From JBBSHE01 sp038253325 (lineage in GTDB: Bacteria > Actinomycetota > Actinomycetes > Propionibacteriales > Nocardioidaceae): a stretch of 64,000 nucleotides of DNA. A program made the position numbers and the translations under genes. The stretch spans positions 1 to 64,000 of the forward strand of contig JBBSHE010000006.1 in NCBI GenBank assembly GCA_038253325.1. Reading direction: 5' to 3'. Below are positions 1-8,173 of this stretch, piece by piece. Numbering within the stretch: position 1 is the first letter of the stretch; the number at the start of each line of letters is the position of its first letter. The notes beneath the pieces are model-generated. The model was not told the origin of the DNA. It searched no databases and worked only from the letters and a program-made list of their open reading frames with translations.

Positions 1-133
1 AGCCGATCCCGTAACCCTTCCAGATCCCGGTCTGCAACGCCGACACGGCCGCCCGCACCAGCCGACCGTGTGCCACGTTCAACACTCCGCACACCTCCGC
101 GAGCTCCGCCTCGATCTCGTCCCGGACCCGCTC
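1..133 (-). pseudogene. N-terminal fragment of a DUF222/HNH (13E12-type) endonuclease
   Basis: Read leftward from about base 133, the minus strand encodes a stretch with AELAEVCGVLNVAHGRLV followed by a TGIWKGYGIG motif. This is typical of the start of the DUF222 domain that precedes HNH nuclease domains in the abundant actinobacterial 13E12 repeat family. The frame runs off the left edge. Its only upstream in-frame stop is a TGA at about 170-172, and no ATG or well-placed GTG with a ribosome-binding site precedes the homology, so the N-terminus looks lost. I call it a fragment rather than a gene, but the rest lies outside the window. Confidence 0.55.
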
Positions 134-242
134 ACGCGCCGGTCGACTTGCCCGCGCCAGGAGGACCCGTCACCACAATGAGTTCACCCACAACCCCACC
201 GTTGTCGCGTCGCCAGGCACCGCACGCGACCGGGCGGAGCAT
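132..242 (-). pseudogene. P-loop NTPase/kinase N-terminal remnant (36 codons)
   Basis: An ATG at 242-240 opens a short frame ending at TGA 134-132. Its end reads GELIVVTGPPGAGKSTGA, a textbook Walker A loop as found at the start of AAA/zeta-toxin-like small kinases, followed at once by a stop. The remainder of any kinase is missing and is replaced by the DUF222 fragment in another frame. The likely explanation is a deletion that fused two unrelated genes inside both coding regions. Confidence 0.5.
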
Positions 243-292
243 CTAACGCCGCACTCCTCATGGGGTGCCGGGGCTGCCCATCGGCACCGGGA

Positions 293-1276
293 TCAGGAGT
301 CGTTCTCCGTCTTGCCGAACATGATCTCGTCCCAGCTCGGGACGCTCGCCCTCCCGCGTCGCTTGCGAACAGGCTCCGACGTGACGTCGGCCCGGGCGCT
401 GCCGGCGTCGTCCTCGGTGCCGTCCGTCGAGTCGGCGGCCGACTCGTCCTCGTCGGCGGGGGCAGCCGGGCGTACCGACTTGATCGGGACCGGCTCGGCG
501 AGCTGGCCGGTCCCGTCGTCGGCGTCGGTGTCCTCGTCCCCGTCGGAGACCGCGCGTACGACCGCCGTCAGGTCGTCGGTGTACTCCTCGTCGAACGCAT
601 AGTCGGGCCCCCCGGCAAGACTCAGCAGGTCATCGTCGGCGCCCTGGTCGGCCGGGCGCGAAGCCGAGCTCGGAGGTCGGGGCTGCGGCCCCTTGCGGGT
701 GCGCTGCTTTTCACCGGTCAGCCACTTCGCCTCGTCGTCGCCGGCGAGGGAGTAGCGGCCGAGCGCATCGAAGACGAACATGGCGGTCCGGGTCCGTTCG
801 CCGGACTGGTACACGAGCTCGAGGTTCCAGCGGTTGTCGTCACGGCGCCATGCGTCCCACGCCAACGACTCCATCGAGATCCGGCGACCGCGAAGCCGTT
901 CGCGTACCATCTCGTCGAGCCGACGGACGGTGCCGTCCGACCCGGACCGACGCACCGGGCAGCGCTGTGCCGTCTCGGCAACGTGCTGGCGTTCGGCGAG
1001 CACGGGTACGGCGTACCCCATGATCTTCTCGACCGGGACCTGTGCCGCGGCGGCCACCTCCTCGGGCGTCTCGCCGCGACGGATGCGCGCCTGGATGTCG
1101 CGGGGCCGCAAGGCACTGTCCATATCGATCTCCAACTGCCCGATTCGTGCGCGATCTTGTCGCAGAGCCGCTCGCAGCCGCTCATCGGCGGGCGCTGAGT
1201 ACTCGCTTCCTGCCTCGTCGACGAAGACCACGTGACGACCATCCGAGCTCAGCCCGACGAGCCTCAGGGTGCGCAT
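293..1276 (-). CDS. sepH: Septation protein SepH (DUF3071)
   Basis: This 327-residue protein begins MRTLRLVGLSSDGRHVVF, the signature start of actinobacterial SepH, a cell-division protein that stimulates FtsZ assembly. Residues 1 to about 170 form the conserved DUF3071 region with its helix-turn-helix-like part (RPRDIQARIRRGETPEEVAAA). The C-terminal half is acidic, low complexity and probably disordered, with a basic RKRRGR patch near the end. The ATG start has a GGAGG 8 nt upstream. It lies 36 nt downstream of the MFS gene on the same strand and could be co-transcribed with it. Confidence 0.92.
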   Translation of the reverse strand: MRTLRLVGLSSDGRHVVFVDEAGSEYSAPADERLRAALRQDRARIGQLEIDMDSALRPRDIQARIRRGETPEEVAAAAQVPVEKIMGYAVPVLAERQHVAETAQRCPVRRSGSDGTVRRLDEMVRERLRGRRISMESLAWDAWRRDDNRWNLELVYQSGERTRTAMFVFDALGRYSLAGDDEAKWLTGEKQRTRKGPQPRPPSSASRPADQGADDDLLSLAGGPDYAFDEEYTDDLTAVVRAVSDGDEDTDADDGTGQLAEPVPIKSVRPAAPADEDESAADSTDGTEDDAGSARADVTSEPVRKRRGRASVPSWDEIMFGKTENDS

Positions 1277-1312
1277 GGTGTGATCCTCCGCGCCGACGGT
1301 GTTTCACTCACC

Positions 1313-2542
1313 CTATTCCACATCAACGGGGACTCGGCGGACCAGCGACGGCGTGCCGGGACGGCGTATCAGCGGCGCGGAGCCCACGGCGATCCCGGCG
1401 GCGACGACTCCACTCGCCAACGGGACGAGGTACCCGGCGCTCGCGCCGTGCTGATCGATGAGGCGTCCCGCGACGGCCGCGCCCGGCGCGATGCCGATGG
1501 TCAGCCCGGTGGTGAACCACGTCATCGCTTCGGTGAGCCGTTCCGGCGCCGACCGTGACTCTGTGAGACCCGCGACCGCGATCATCGTCGGGCTGATCGA
1601 GAACCCGGCGACGAACAGGAGGACGGCCAGCAGATACGTGTGGTGGACGAACGTCAGCGGGATCATCACGATTCCCATGCCGACGGTGCCGAGGACGAAT
1701 CGACGGACCAGGCCGACCTTCCATGTCACCGCTCCGGTGGCAACGCCGGCGAGCAGACTGCCGAACGCCCAGATCGCCAGCAGCGGACCGGAGAGGCTCT
1801 GGTTGCCATGTTGTTGGGTGAACGCAACCGTCGCCACCTCCGTCGACCCGAACAACGAGCCGAGGCACGCGGCGACCACGACGACCGGAAGCAGCCAGCT
1901 CCACCCCAGCGGCGGACGGGGCCCGGACGCCGCAATCCGCGGGTGCGGCGGCGGCTCCGTCGACCGTTGCGCGACGAACCAGGCGCCGCCGACGACACCG
2001 AACGCGACGATCGCGGCAACTCCGGCGAGCTCGCTGACCAGGGTGGCGAGCAACGTGACAAGCACCGGCCCGGTCATGAACACCGCCTCGTCAAGCACGG
2101 ACTCCAACGAGTACGCGACGTGCAGCGCGGCCTTGTCGTGTCCCGCCACGTACGACCAGCGCGACCGGACGCAGGCGCCGATCGGCGGATAGCCGACTCC
2201 CGCAAGCGCAGCGAACATGTGAGGTACGGGGGTCGGCCAACCGGCATCGACAGCCACCACGGTGGCGACCAGGCCGATAACGAACAGGCCGATCATCGGC
2301 ACCAGGATTGTCGACTGACCGTACTTGTCCATCGCGCGGCCGAGCAACGGCGAGGTGAGCGCCGACGCGGCCATGTAGGCGGCCGACACCGCCCCGGCCA
2401 GGCCGTACGATCCGGTCTTGGCCTCGATCAGGAGAACGAGCCCGAGCGTCACCATGGACATCGGCATCCGCGCCACCACGCCGGAGGCAGAGAACCGCCA
2501 GGCGCCTGACATGCCGAGCACACGGCGATAACGGGTGAACAC
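1313..2542 (-). CDS. MFS transporter
   Basis: This 409-residue integral membrane protein has about 12 hydrophobic segments and the MFS loop-2/3 motif GRAMDKYGQS near residue 70. The family exports or imports small solutes by proton coupling; no substrate can be assigned. The same frame stays open far upstream across the ferrochelatase gene, but that part is antisense coding noise. The GTG start (TTC ACC CGT follows) has a strong GGAGGAAGG seven nucleotides ahead. It is divergent from ferrochelatase with 108 nt between starts. Confidence 0.85.
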   Translation of the reverse strand: MFTRYRRVLGMSGAWRFSASGVVARMPMSMVTLGLVLLIEAKTGSYGLAGAVSAAYMAASALTSPLLGRAMDKYGQSTILVPMIGLFVIGLVATVVAVDAGWPTPVPHMFAALAGVGYPPIGACVRSRWSYVAGHDKAALHVAYSLESVLDEAVFMTGPVLVTLLATLVSELAGVAAIVAFGVVGGAWFVAQRSTEPPPHPRIAASGPRPPLGWSWLLPVVVVAACLGSLFGSTEVATVAFTQQHGNQSLSGPLLAIWAFGSLLAGVATGAVTWKVGLVRRFVLGTVGMGIVMIPLTFVHHTYLLAVLLFVAGFSISPTMIAVAGLTESRSAPERLTEAMTWFTTGLTIGIAPGAAVAGRLIDQHGASAGYLVPLASGVVAAGIAVGSAPLIRRPGTPSLVRRVPVDVE

Positions 2543-2650
2543 GGATCGTCCTTCCTCCGACACGGGATCGGACGTCGATTCTAGTGAAACCGCCGGACAC
2601 TCCTTACCGTCCGCACCATGATGAAGCGACCGTGCTGAGAAGATGGCGCC

Positions 2651-3745
2651 ATGATCGACGTCGCTCCGTACGATGCCGTGCTGCTCGTCTCCTTCGGCGG
2701 CCCGGAACGTCCGGACGACGTTGTGCCGTTCCTCGAGAACGTGACCGCCGGTCGAGGCATCCCGCAGGAGCGGCTCCGCGAAGTCGCCCAGCACTATCTG
2801 TCCCTCGGCGGCCGGAGCCCGATCAACGACCAGTGCCGGGCGCTCATCGACGCGGTCACCGACGACTTCGACGCCCACGACCTGAACGTCGCGGTCTACT
2901 GGGGAAACCGCAACTGGGACCCCTACCTGCGTGACGCCGTCCGGCGGATGGCAGCCGACGGCGTGCGCCGGGCAGCCGCGTTCGTCACCAGTGCGTACTC
3001 GTCGTATCCCGGCTGCCGGCAGTACCGGGAGAATCTGTTCGACGCCGCTTCCGGCGTCCAGGGCGCCCCGCGCATCGATCGGCTTCGGCACTACTTCAAC
3101 CACCCGGGATTCGTGCTCGCGTGCACAGATTCGGTCGTCGGTGCGTTGCAGGAGGTCGACGGGCCCGACCGCCCACACCTGCTGTTCGTCACGCACTCGA
3201 TCCCGACGTCGATGGCGATCGGCTCGGGACCGGCGGGTGGCGCATACGTCGCTCAGCACGAGGCCGTGGCTCGACTCGTCGGGGCCGGCGTCACCGATCG
3301 GCTCGGTTTCACGCCGGCTTGGGACCTCGCCTACTGCAGCCGGTCGGGCGACCCCCGGGCACCCTGGCTCGAGCCCGACGTCAACGACCGGCTGGGAACG
3401 CTGCACGCGTCTGGTATCCGTTCGGTGGTTGTGGCTCCGATCGGCTTCGTCTCCGACCACATGGAGGTGGTGTACGACCTCGACACGGAGGCGTACGACA
3501 CCGCGCAACGGCTCGGCCTGCGCTGGGCCAGAGCAGCCACGCCAGGGACCCACCCTGATTTTGTCACCGTCGTCCGCGACCTGCTGGTCGAACGCGCCGC
3601 GCTCGAGTCCGGCCGACCAGTGGTTCGCCGGGTTGTCGGTGACCTCCCGCCCTCGCACGACCGCTGTCCGGGGTCGTGCTGCCCGAACCCTCGTGGCCCA
3701 CGCCCAACGCTCGGGGCCGACGAACGAGAGGAAAGCCGCACGTGA
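2651..3745 (+). CDS. hemH: Ferrochelatase (coproporphyrin III type)
   Basis: This 364-residue ferrochelatase inserts Fe2+ into a porphyrin. In actinobacteria the enzyme normally acts on coproporphyrin III (CpfC) in the coproporphyrin-dependent haem route. Visible landmarks are LLVSFGGPE at the N-terminus, the catalytic His in THSIP (residue 182), and GFVSDHMEVVYD (residues 265-276). Cysteines at 158, 339, 343 and 344 match the idea of a [2Fe-2S] centre as reported for the mycobacterial enzyme, although the C-terminal spacing here is C-x3-CC. Its stop overlaps the next gene by GTGA, so the two are translationally coupled. Confidence 0.95.
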   Translation: MIDVAPYDAVLLVSFGGPERPDDVVPFLENVTAGRGIPQERLREVAQHYLSLGGRSPINDQCRALIDAVTDDFDAHDLNVAVYWGNRNWDPYLRDAVRRMAADGVRRAAAFVTSAYSSYPGCRQYRENLFDAASGVQGAPRIDRLRHYFNHPGFVLACTDSVVGALQEVDGPDRPHLLFVTHSIPTSMAIGSGPAGGAYVAQHEAVARLVGAGVTDRLGFTPAWDLAYCSRSGDPRAPWLEPDVNDRLGTLHASGIRSVVVAPIGFVSDHMEVVYDLDTEAYDTAQRLGLRWARAATPGTHPDFVTVVRDLLVERAALESGRPVVRRVVGDLPPSHDRCPGSCCPNPRGPRPTLGADEREESRT

Positions 3746-4542
3746 GCGACTCGTACGGAGCGCTGCTCACGCTCGCGGTCGACACCGCCACCGACGCCGG
3801 AAACCGCCTTCGCGACGCCCAGCGGTCCGAGGTGTCCGTCGAGCACACGAAGTCCAGCCCGACCGATGTCGTCACCGCGGTGGACATCGCGGTCGAGAAG
3901 CTGATCCGCGACCGCCTCACGGCCGCCCGACCCGCCGACGGCTTCCTCGGAGAGGAGAGCGGGACAGGCGGTTCGACGTCGGGATACACCTGGGTGGTCG
4001 ACCCGATCGACGGCACGGTGAACTTCCTCTACGGACTGCCGCAGTTCGCGGTGTCCATCGGCGTACAGCGCGACGGCGCGTCCGTGGCCGGTGTGGTCCA
4101 CAACCCGATGACGGGTGAGACATACACGGCGACACTCGGGGGTGGGGCGTTCCTGAACGGCCGGGTGATCCGATGCCGTCCGGCTCCGGAGGTGGCGGCC
4201 GCGCTGGTCAGTACAGGGTTCTCGTACCGCAGTACCGAAAGGCGCAAGCAGGGCGAGCAACTCTCACGGTTGCTGCCCAAGGTGCGCGACGTAAGACGGG
4301 TCGGCTCGGCCGCCCTCGATCTCTGCCAACTCGGGGCAGGCCGGACGGACGCGTACGTCGAGCGGAATCTCGAGGCGTGGGACATGGCGGCCGGGATGCT
4401 GGTCGCCCGGGAGGCCGGAGCCCGGGTAGAGGGACTCGACGGCGCTCCTCCGAGTCCCACGCTCGTCGTCGCGGCGACGGCCGAGCTGTTCGGACCATTC
4501 CACGACCTGCTGGTCGAGTGCGGATACCGGGACTGGCCATAA
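3742..4542 (+). CDS. suhB: Inositol monophosphatase family protein
   Basis: This 266-residue member of the Mg2+-dependent IMPase superfamily shows the metal-binding motif DPIDGTVNF and the C-terminal motif WDMAAG. A GEES glutamate pair lies before the first motif. Such enzymes hydrolyse inositol-1-phosphate; in actinobacteria this supplies inositol for mycothiol and phosphatidylinositol. Some members are histidinol phosphatases or FBPase-like, so the substrate is inferred. The GTG start overlaps the ferrochelatase stop and has GAGAGGAAA upstream. The neighbourhood (DUF4193, dut and others) matches the mycobacterial suhB locus. Confidence 0.85.
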   Translation: MSDSYGALLTLAVDTATDAGNRLRDAQRSEVSVEHTKSSPTDVVTAVDIAVEKLIRDRLTAARPADGFLGEESGTGGSTSGYTWVVDPIDGTVNFLYGLPQFAVSIGVQRDGASVAGVVHNPMTGETYTATLGGGAFLNGRVIRCRPAPEVAAALVSTGFSYRSTERRKQGEQLSRLLPKVRDVRRVGSAALDLCQLGAGRTDAYVERNLEAWDMAAGMLVAREAGARVEGLDGAPPSPTLVVAATAELFGPFHDLLVECGYRDWP

Positions 4543-4577
4543 GGTCGGTTACGACTTGGCCTCAGGGCTGGTAAAAC

Positions 4578-4606
4578 GGCGCGGAATCAGGCACACTCTC
4601 CGCGCC
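4578..4606 (+). terminator. Hairpin after ferrochelatase-IMPase pair
   Basis: A perfect 8-bp inverted repeat, GGCGCGGA and TCCGCGCC with a 13-nt loop, lies 35 nt after the IMPase stop. There is no T-run, as is usual for actinobacterial terminators. It is a plausible end for the two-gene operon. Confidence 0.4.
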
Positions 4607-4684
4607 GGACGGCGGCGGGCACAAAATCGACGGTTCCGGCGTTACAGCCAACGACATCCACAGATCAAGTGAGACTGCACCTGA

Positions 4685-4984
4685 ATGGCAACTGACTACG
4701 ACGCACCGCGCAAGACCGACGAGGAGCTGAACGAGGACTCGATCGAGGAGCTGAAGGCGCGTCGCCACGACAAGAACTCCGGCAAGGTCGACGAGGACGA
4801 GGTCGAAGCCGCCGAGGCGTTCGAGCTTCCCGGGGCGGACCTGTCGCACGAGGAGCTCTCGGTACGCGTACTGCCGCGTCAAGAGGACGAGTTCACCTGT
4901 GCCCGATGCTTCCTGGTCCACCACCGAAGCCAACTGGCATCGACCCAGGGCAGCGAGATGGTCTGCCGCGACTGCGCGGCCTGA
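4685..4984 (+). CDS. DUF4193 zinc-ribbon protein
   Basis: This 99-residue protein is strongly acidic in the first two-thirds and ends in a compact CARC...CRDC zinc-ribbon with HHRSQ between the pairs. It belongs to DUF4193, a family almost universal in actinobacteria and usually next to dut/DUF3093. Function is unknown; the zinc ribbon and acidic tail would suit a nucleic-acid or transcription-associated partner, but this is inference. There is no strong ribosome-binding site ahead of the ATG. Confidence 0.9.
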   Translation: MATDYDAPRKTDEELNEDSIEELKARRHDKNSGKVDEDEVEAAEAFELPGADLSHEELSVRVLPRQEDEFTCARCFLVHHRSQLASTQGSEMVCRDCAA

Positions 4985-4999
4985 CCGGCGCCCAACCGC

Positions 5000-5359
5000 T
5001 CAGAACGGCTTCTTCTTGCGTCGCTTCTTCTCCTCGAGAAACCCTGGTGGAAGCGTCCCCACGGACCTGACCCAGTAGCTCGCCGCTCGCCGGGTCGCAT
5101 ACGTACGCATCAGTCCGAGGGCTGCCCCGCTGACCGCCGACCAGGCAAGTGCCTCACGTTGGCCGAGCTCCGGGCTCTCCGGCTTGTTGGGTGGTTTGCG
5201 TCCCACGACCGCCCGCCATCCGGCGTCGAGCGCGCGGCTGGTGACGAGTGCAGCGCCGAGATTGGCGCCCGTCCCGAGCAGCTTCCAGGCGACCTTGTTG
5301 CCCCGACGCTTGTCGGTGGGCTGCACACCGCCGCCGCTGCGGTTCTTGCTCCTGGCCAC
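5000..5359 (-). CDS. DUF4235 membrane-associated protein
   Basis: This 119-residue protein has a basic N-terminus, the KVAWKLLGTGANLGAAL segment and a second short hydrophobic region (AWSAVSGAALGLMRTYATRR) typical of DUF4235. The C-terminus is very basic (EEKKRRKKK). No biochemical role is known. It converges with DUF4193 with 15 nt between stops and lies 46 nt downstream of the DUF3093 gene, probably in one transcript with it. Confidence 0.8.
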   Translation of the reverse strand: MARSKNRSGGGVQPTDKRRGNKVAWKLLGTGANLGAALVTSRALDAGWRAVVGRKPPNKPESPELGQREALAWSAVSGAALGLMRTYATRRAASYWVRSVGTLPPGFLEEKKRRKKKPF

Positions 5360-5405
5360 CTGGCCTCCAGTCTTCGTTGTCGGTCTCCGGCTGCCGTCTG
5401 TGTGT

Positions 5406-5927
5406 TCAGTCTGGCACGGCAGCGTTTGCCCGGCGGGTGATGGCGCGGCTGAGCTGCTCGGGACGGCGGGTGGAGATCAGCCAGTACGGGGTGGGGTCGC
5501 TGAGGTCGTCGACCGTCACCTTGACCGCACTGGGGCAGTACGACCGGAGCACCAGGTATGCCCGCGCATCGGCGTTCACCCCGAACGCCGCCTTGGTGTC
5601 GGCGCCGTCGTACGTCTCGACGCGACCGCACGCCGACCAGGGAAGCCGGGCTCGTCCGGCTCGCACACCCTGGTCGTCGACCCGGATCGCCACCGCGTAC
5701 CGGATCAGTGCGCCGGAGGCGAACCCTGCGAACACGATGAAGCCGGTCACCGCCCAGGTGTACTCGGAGGCGCTGACGAACGTCAGCAGCTCGACGGCTC
5801 CGAACACTGCAACCCCGACCATGCCCGCCAGCCCGGCGGCGGCGACCCACCAGCCGAGCGGTGGTGTCAAACGCTCGCGATAGCTCGGCGGTGCGAGCCG
5901 CCCTCGGTAGGTCGCGCCCTCTGCCAT
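5406..5927 (-). CDS. DUF3093 membrane protein
   Basis: This 173-residue protein has an RERLTPPLGWW start to its membrane part and two adjacent hydrophobic segments (residues about 25-70), followed by a soluble domain with VRAGRARLPW and a conserved YCPSAV stretch. This arrangement identifies DUF3093. The function is unknown. It is divergent from dut with only 41 nt between start codons, a conserved pairing in actinobacteria. Confidence 0.85.
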   Translation of the reverse strand: MAEGATYRGRLAPPSYRERLTPPLGWWVAAAGLAGMVGVAVFGAVELLTFVSASEYTWAVTGFIVFAGFASGALIRYAVAIRVDDQGVRAGRARLPWSACGRVETYDGADTKAAFGVNADARAYLVLRSYCPSAVKVTVDDLSDPTPYWLISTRRPEQLSRAITRRANAAVPD

Positions 5928-5954
5928 GCTCCCATCCTGGCAGGTCCGCCCCGA

Positions 5955-5960
5955 TAGGGT
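5955..5960 (+). promoter_or_regulatory. -10 element of dut (leaderless)
   Basis: TAGGGT lies eight nucleotides before the GTG start of dut and no Shine-Dalgarno sequence is present. This supports both a leaderless transcript and the chosen start. Confidence 0.5.
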
Positions 5961-5968
5961 GGGCCGCT

Positions 5969-6424
5969 GTGGTCGAGGTCCTGATCAGCCGAATAGACGC
6001 GGGCGTGCCGCTCCCGACGTACGTCCACCCTGGTGACGCCGGCGCCGACCTCGTCACGACCGTCGACGTCACGTTGCGCCCTGGGGAGCGGGCGCTGGTC
6101 CCGACTGGGGTCGCTATCGCCCTCCCGGACGGGTACGTCGCGCTGGTCCATCCGCGTTCCGGGCTGGCCGCCAGGTTCGGCGTGTCCATCGTGAACGCTC
6201 CGGGCACCGTCGACGCGGGATACCGAGGGGAGATCAAGGTGCTGCTGGTGAACCTCGACCCGACCGACGTGGTGCGACTCGACCGCGGTGACCGAGTTGC
6301 GCAGCTGGTCTTCCAGCGGGTCGAACGAGCCCACTTTGTCGAGGTCGAGCGTCTCCCGGGCTCCGACCGGGCGTCGGGCGGATACGGTTCGACTGGTGGG
6401 TTTCACCCCGCCGATGAAGGGTGA
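5969..6424 (+). CDS. dut: dUTP diphosphatase
   Basis: This 151-residue trimeric dUTPase hydrolyses dUTP to dUMP, keeping uracil out of DNA and feeding dTMP synthesis. All five family motifs are visible: DAGADL, PRSGLA, GTVDAGYRGEI, RGDRVAQLVF and the C-terminal ASGGYGSTGG lid. Its length is normal for the family. The GTG start is chosen because the family homology begins there (VVEVLISRID). DUF3710 follows after 12 nt, so the two are co-transcribed. Confidence 0.96.
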   Translation: MVEVLISRIDAGVPLPTYVHPGDAGADLVTTVDVTLRPGERALVPTGVAIALPDGYVALVHPRSGLAARFGVSIVNAPGTVDAGYRGEIKVLLVNLDPTDVVRLDRGDRVAQLVFQRVERAHFVEVERLPGSDRASGGYGSTGGFHPADEG

Positions 6425-6436
6425 GGAGGGACGACC

Positions 6437-7099
6437 GTGATCTTCAGACGCCGCCGTGACGATCCATCCGGTGACGAGCCCGAGCCGACGCTCAGTCCGA
6501 TCGAGGAGGCCGCCGCCGAACGTCCACACGGACCGTGGGACCGCGCGGAGACCAACGCAGACGAAGACGACGAGCAGTACCTCGACCTGGGGGGCCTCGT
6601 CGTCAAGGGGGCGGAGGGCCTCGAGCTGCGGATGCAGGTGGACCCCCAGAGCCAGCAGGTGGCCGCCGTCCTTCTCGCGGGTCCCGAGTCCGGACTGGAG
6701 CTGCGCGCCTTCGCCGCGCCGAAGACGGCCGGGATCTGGGATGACGTACGCCGAGGAATCGCTGCCGAGGCTGCCCGGCACGGCGGCACCGCGACCGAGC
6801 GCGACGGTGAGTACGGCACCGAGCTGCTCCTGGTCGTCCCCGTCACCGGGCCCGATGGCAGCTCGGCGGTCCAGTCGAGCCGTATCGTCGGCGTCGAGGG
6901 GCCTCGTTGGCTGCTGCGCGGCACGTTCCTGGGCGTGTCGGCGGAGCGTCCGGATCCAGACGGCGTGGTCGAGCGGGCATTCCGCGACGTGATCGTCGTC
7001 CGAGGCGACGAGCCGATGTCGCCGCGGGAGATGATCCCGCTCGAGCTGCCCGCGAACATCCAGTTCACGTCGGACCCCGACGAACCGGTCGACGGCTGA
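6437..7099 (+). CDS. DUF3710 protein
   Basis: This 220-residue protein starts MIFRRRRD, followed by an acidic linker and then the conserved DUF3710 core (LDLGGLVVKG..LELRMQVD, PRWLLRGTFLG, MSPREMIPLELP). No signal peptide or membrane segment is seen. Function is unknown. The GTG start has an excellent GAGGAGGGA 7 nt upstream. It is the second gene of the dut transcript and its neighbours are conserved with the mycobacterial dut locus. Confidence 0.88.
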   Translation: MIFRRRRDDPSGDEPEPTLSPIEEAAAERPHGPWDRAETNADEDDEQYLDLGGLVVKGAEGLELRMQVDPQSQQVAAVLLAGPESGLELRAFAAPKTAGIWDDVRRGIAAEAARHGGTATERDGEYGTELLLVVPVTGPDGSSAVQSSRIVGVEGPRWLLRGTFLGVSAERPDPDGVVERAFRDVIVVRGDEPMSPREMIPLELPANIQFTSDPDEPVDG

Positions 7100-7121
7100 C
7101 CACCCGGCCGGGGGTCGCGGT

Positions 7122-7127
7122 TACGCT
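7122..7127 (+). promoter_or_regulatory. -10 element of OB-fold gene (leaderless)
   Basis: TACGCT lies six nucleotides before the ATG of the OB-fold gene, the spacing expected for a leaderless mRNA. Confidence 0.45.
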
Positions 7128-7133
7128 GGTGGT

Positions 7134-7502
7134 ATGAGCAACGAACGCGGCCTGCTCCGGAAGGCGTTCCGGCGGTTGTCAGCGTCGCCGGAGGATCTCG
7201 ACGCAACCGATATCCGCAAGCACTGCAACATGCACGCCTTGACGCCGATCGCCGACGTCAAGGACCGCGAGCTCGTGACGGTCGGCGGGACCGTGAAAGA
7301 GGTCGCGCTCGCGCCCCGTGCAGGGGTGCCGACTCTGGAGGCCGTCATCTACGACGGCACCGGCACCGTCACCGTCGTGTGGCTGGGCCGACGACGACTC
7401 GCGGGCGTCGACGCCGGCGTCGAGATGCAGGTCTGCGGTCGGGTCAGCGATCGAGACGGCCAACGCGTCGTCTTCAACCCGTCGTACGAGCTCTGGGTGT
7501 GA
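7134..7502 (+). CDS. OB-fold nucleic acid binding protein
   Basis: This 122-residue small soluble protein has a helical N-terminus followed by a compact OB-fold: HALTPIADVKDRELVTVGG, a central VIYDGTGTVTVVWLGRR strand pair and QVCGRVSDRDGQRVVFNP. This is the RecG-wedge/tRNA-anticodon-like OB family found next to DUF3159 in actinobacteria. It probably binds single-stranded DNA or RNA, but no target is known. The stop overlaps the DUF3159 start by GTGA. Confidence 0.82.
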   Translation: MSNERGLLRKAFRRLSASPEDLDATDIRKHCNMHALTPIADVKDRELVTVGGTVKEVALAPRAGVPTLEAVIYDGTGTVTVVWLGRRRLAGVDAGVEMQVCGRVSDRDGQRVVFNPSYELWV

Positions 7503-8173
7503 CGTCGGTGGCCGAGCAGACAACCGTCGAGGCTCTCGTCCGGGCTCGGCTTTCGGCCGCCCTCGGCGGCAAACGCGGCATGCTCGAGGGGGCGATACCC
7601 ACCGTTGGGTTCACCGCGACCTGGGTCGCAAGCCACCAGCTGAAGCTGTCGCTCGCCGTGTCCGTCGGGATCGCAGTGGTCCTCCTGGTCGTCCGGGTCG
7701 TACAGCGCTCATCGGTGCAGTTCGTGGTCAACGCGCTCTTCGCGATCGGCATCGCAGCGATCTTCGCGCTGCGCTCAGGGCGTGCCGAGGACGCGTTCCT
7801 GCCGGGGCTCATCTACAACTCCGTCTACGCCGTCGGGCTCAGCGTCTCGGCGATCGTTCGCTGGCCGCTGGTCGGGTTCGTGATCGGCAGCGTGATGGGT
7901 GATCCGCTCGAGTGGCACAAGGACAGGCGGCTCGTGCAGGTCTGCACCACGCTGACCTGGATCCTGGCCGCGCCCTGTGTGTTGCGGGTGCTCGTGCAGG
8001 CCCCGCTCTGGTACACCCACCATGCCGGCTGGCTGGGCGTGGCGAAGCTGGCGATGGGGTGGCCGCTGCAGCTCGCGGCGCTCGCTTCGATGGCGTGGGT
8101 GCTGGGTCGGAACAAGACACCGGTCCCGGTCCCGGCCGCGGTCGGCCGAGCCGACGCCGACCTGCTGCGTTAG
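7499..8173 (+). CDS. DUF3159 integral membrane protein
   Basis: This 224-residue protein has about five to six hydrophobic segments and the conserved DUF3159 patches GMLEGAIPTVGF, PGLIYNSVYAVG and DPLEWHKDRR. Function is unknown. The GTG start overlaps the preceding stop, giving translational coupling to the OB-fold protein, a pairing conserved across actinobacteria. It converges with the TrkA gene, the two stops overlapping by 4 nt. Confidence 0.88.
   Translation: MTSVAEQTTVEALVRARLSAALGGKRGMLEGAIPTVGFTATWVASHQLKLSLAVSVGIAVVLLVVRVVQRSSVQFVVNALFAIGIAAIFALRSGRAEDAFLPGLIYNSVYAVGLSVSAIVRWPLVGFVIGSVMGDPLEWHKDRRLVQVCTTLTWILAAPCVLRVLVQAPLWYTHHAGWLGVAKLAMGWPLQLAALASMAWVLGRNKTPVPVPAAVGRADADLLR

Noticed and set aside
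2543..3658. Upstream 372-codon extension of the MFS frame across the ferrochelatase gene
   Set aside because: It is antisense to ferrochelatase, low in hydrophobicity and Arg/Gly/Val rich; a GTG with a strong ribosome-binding site at 2542 marks the real start.
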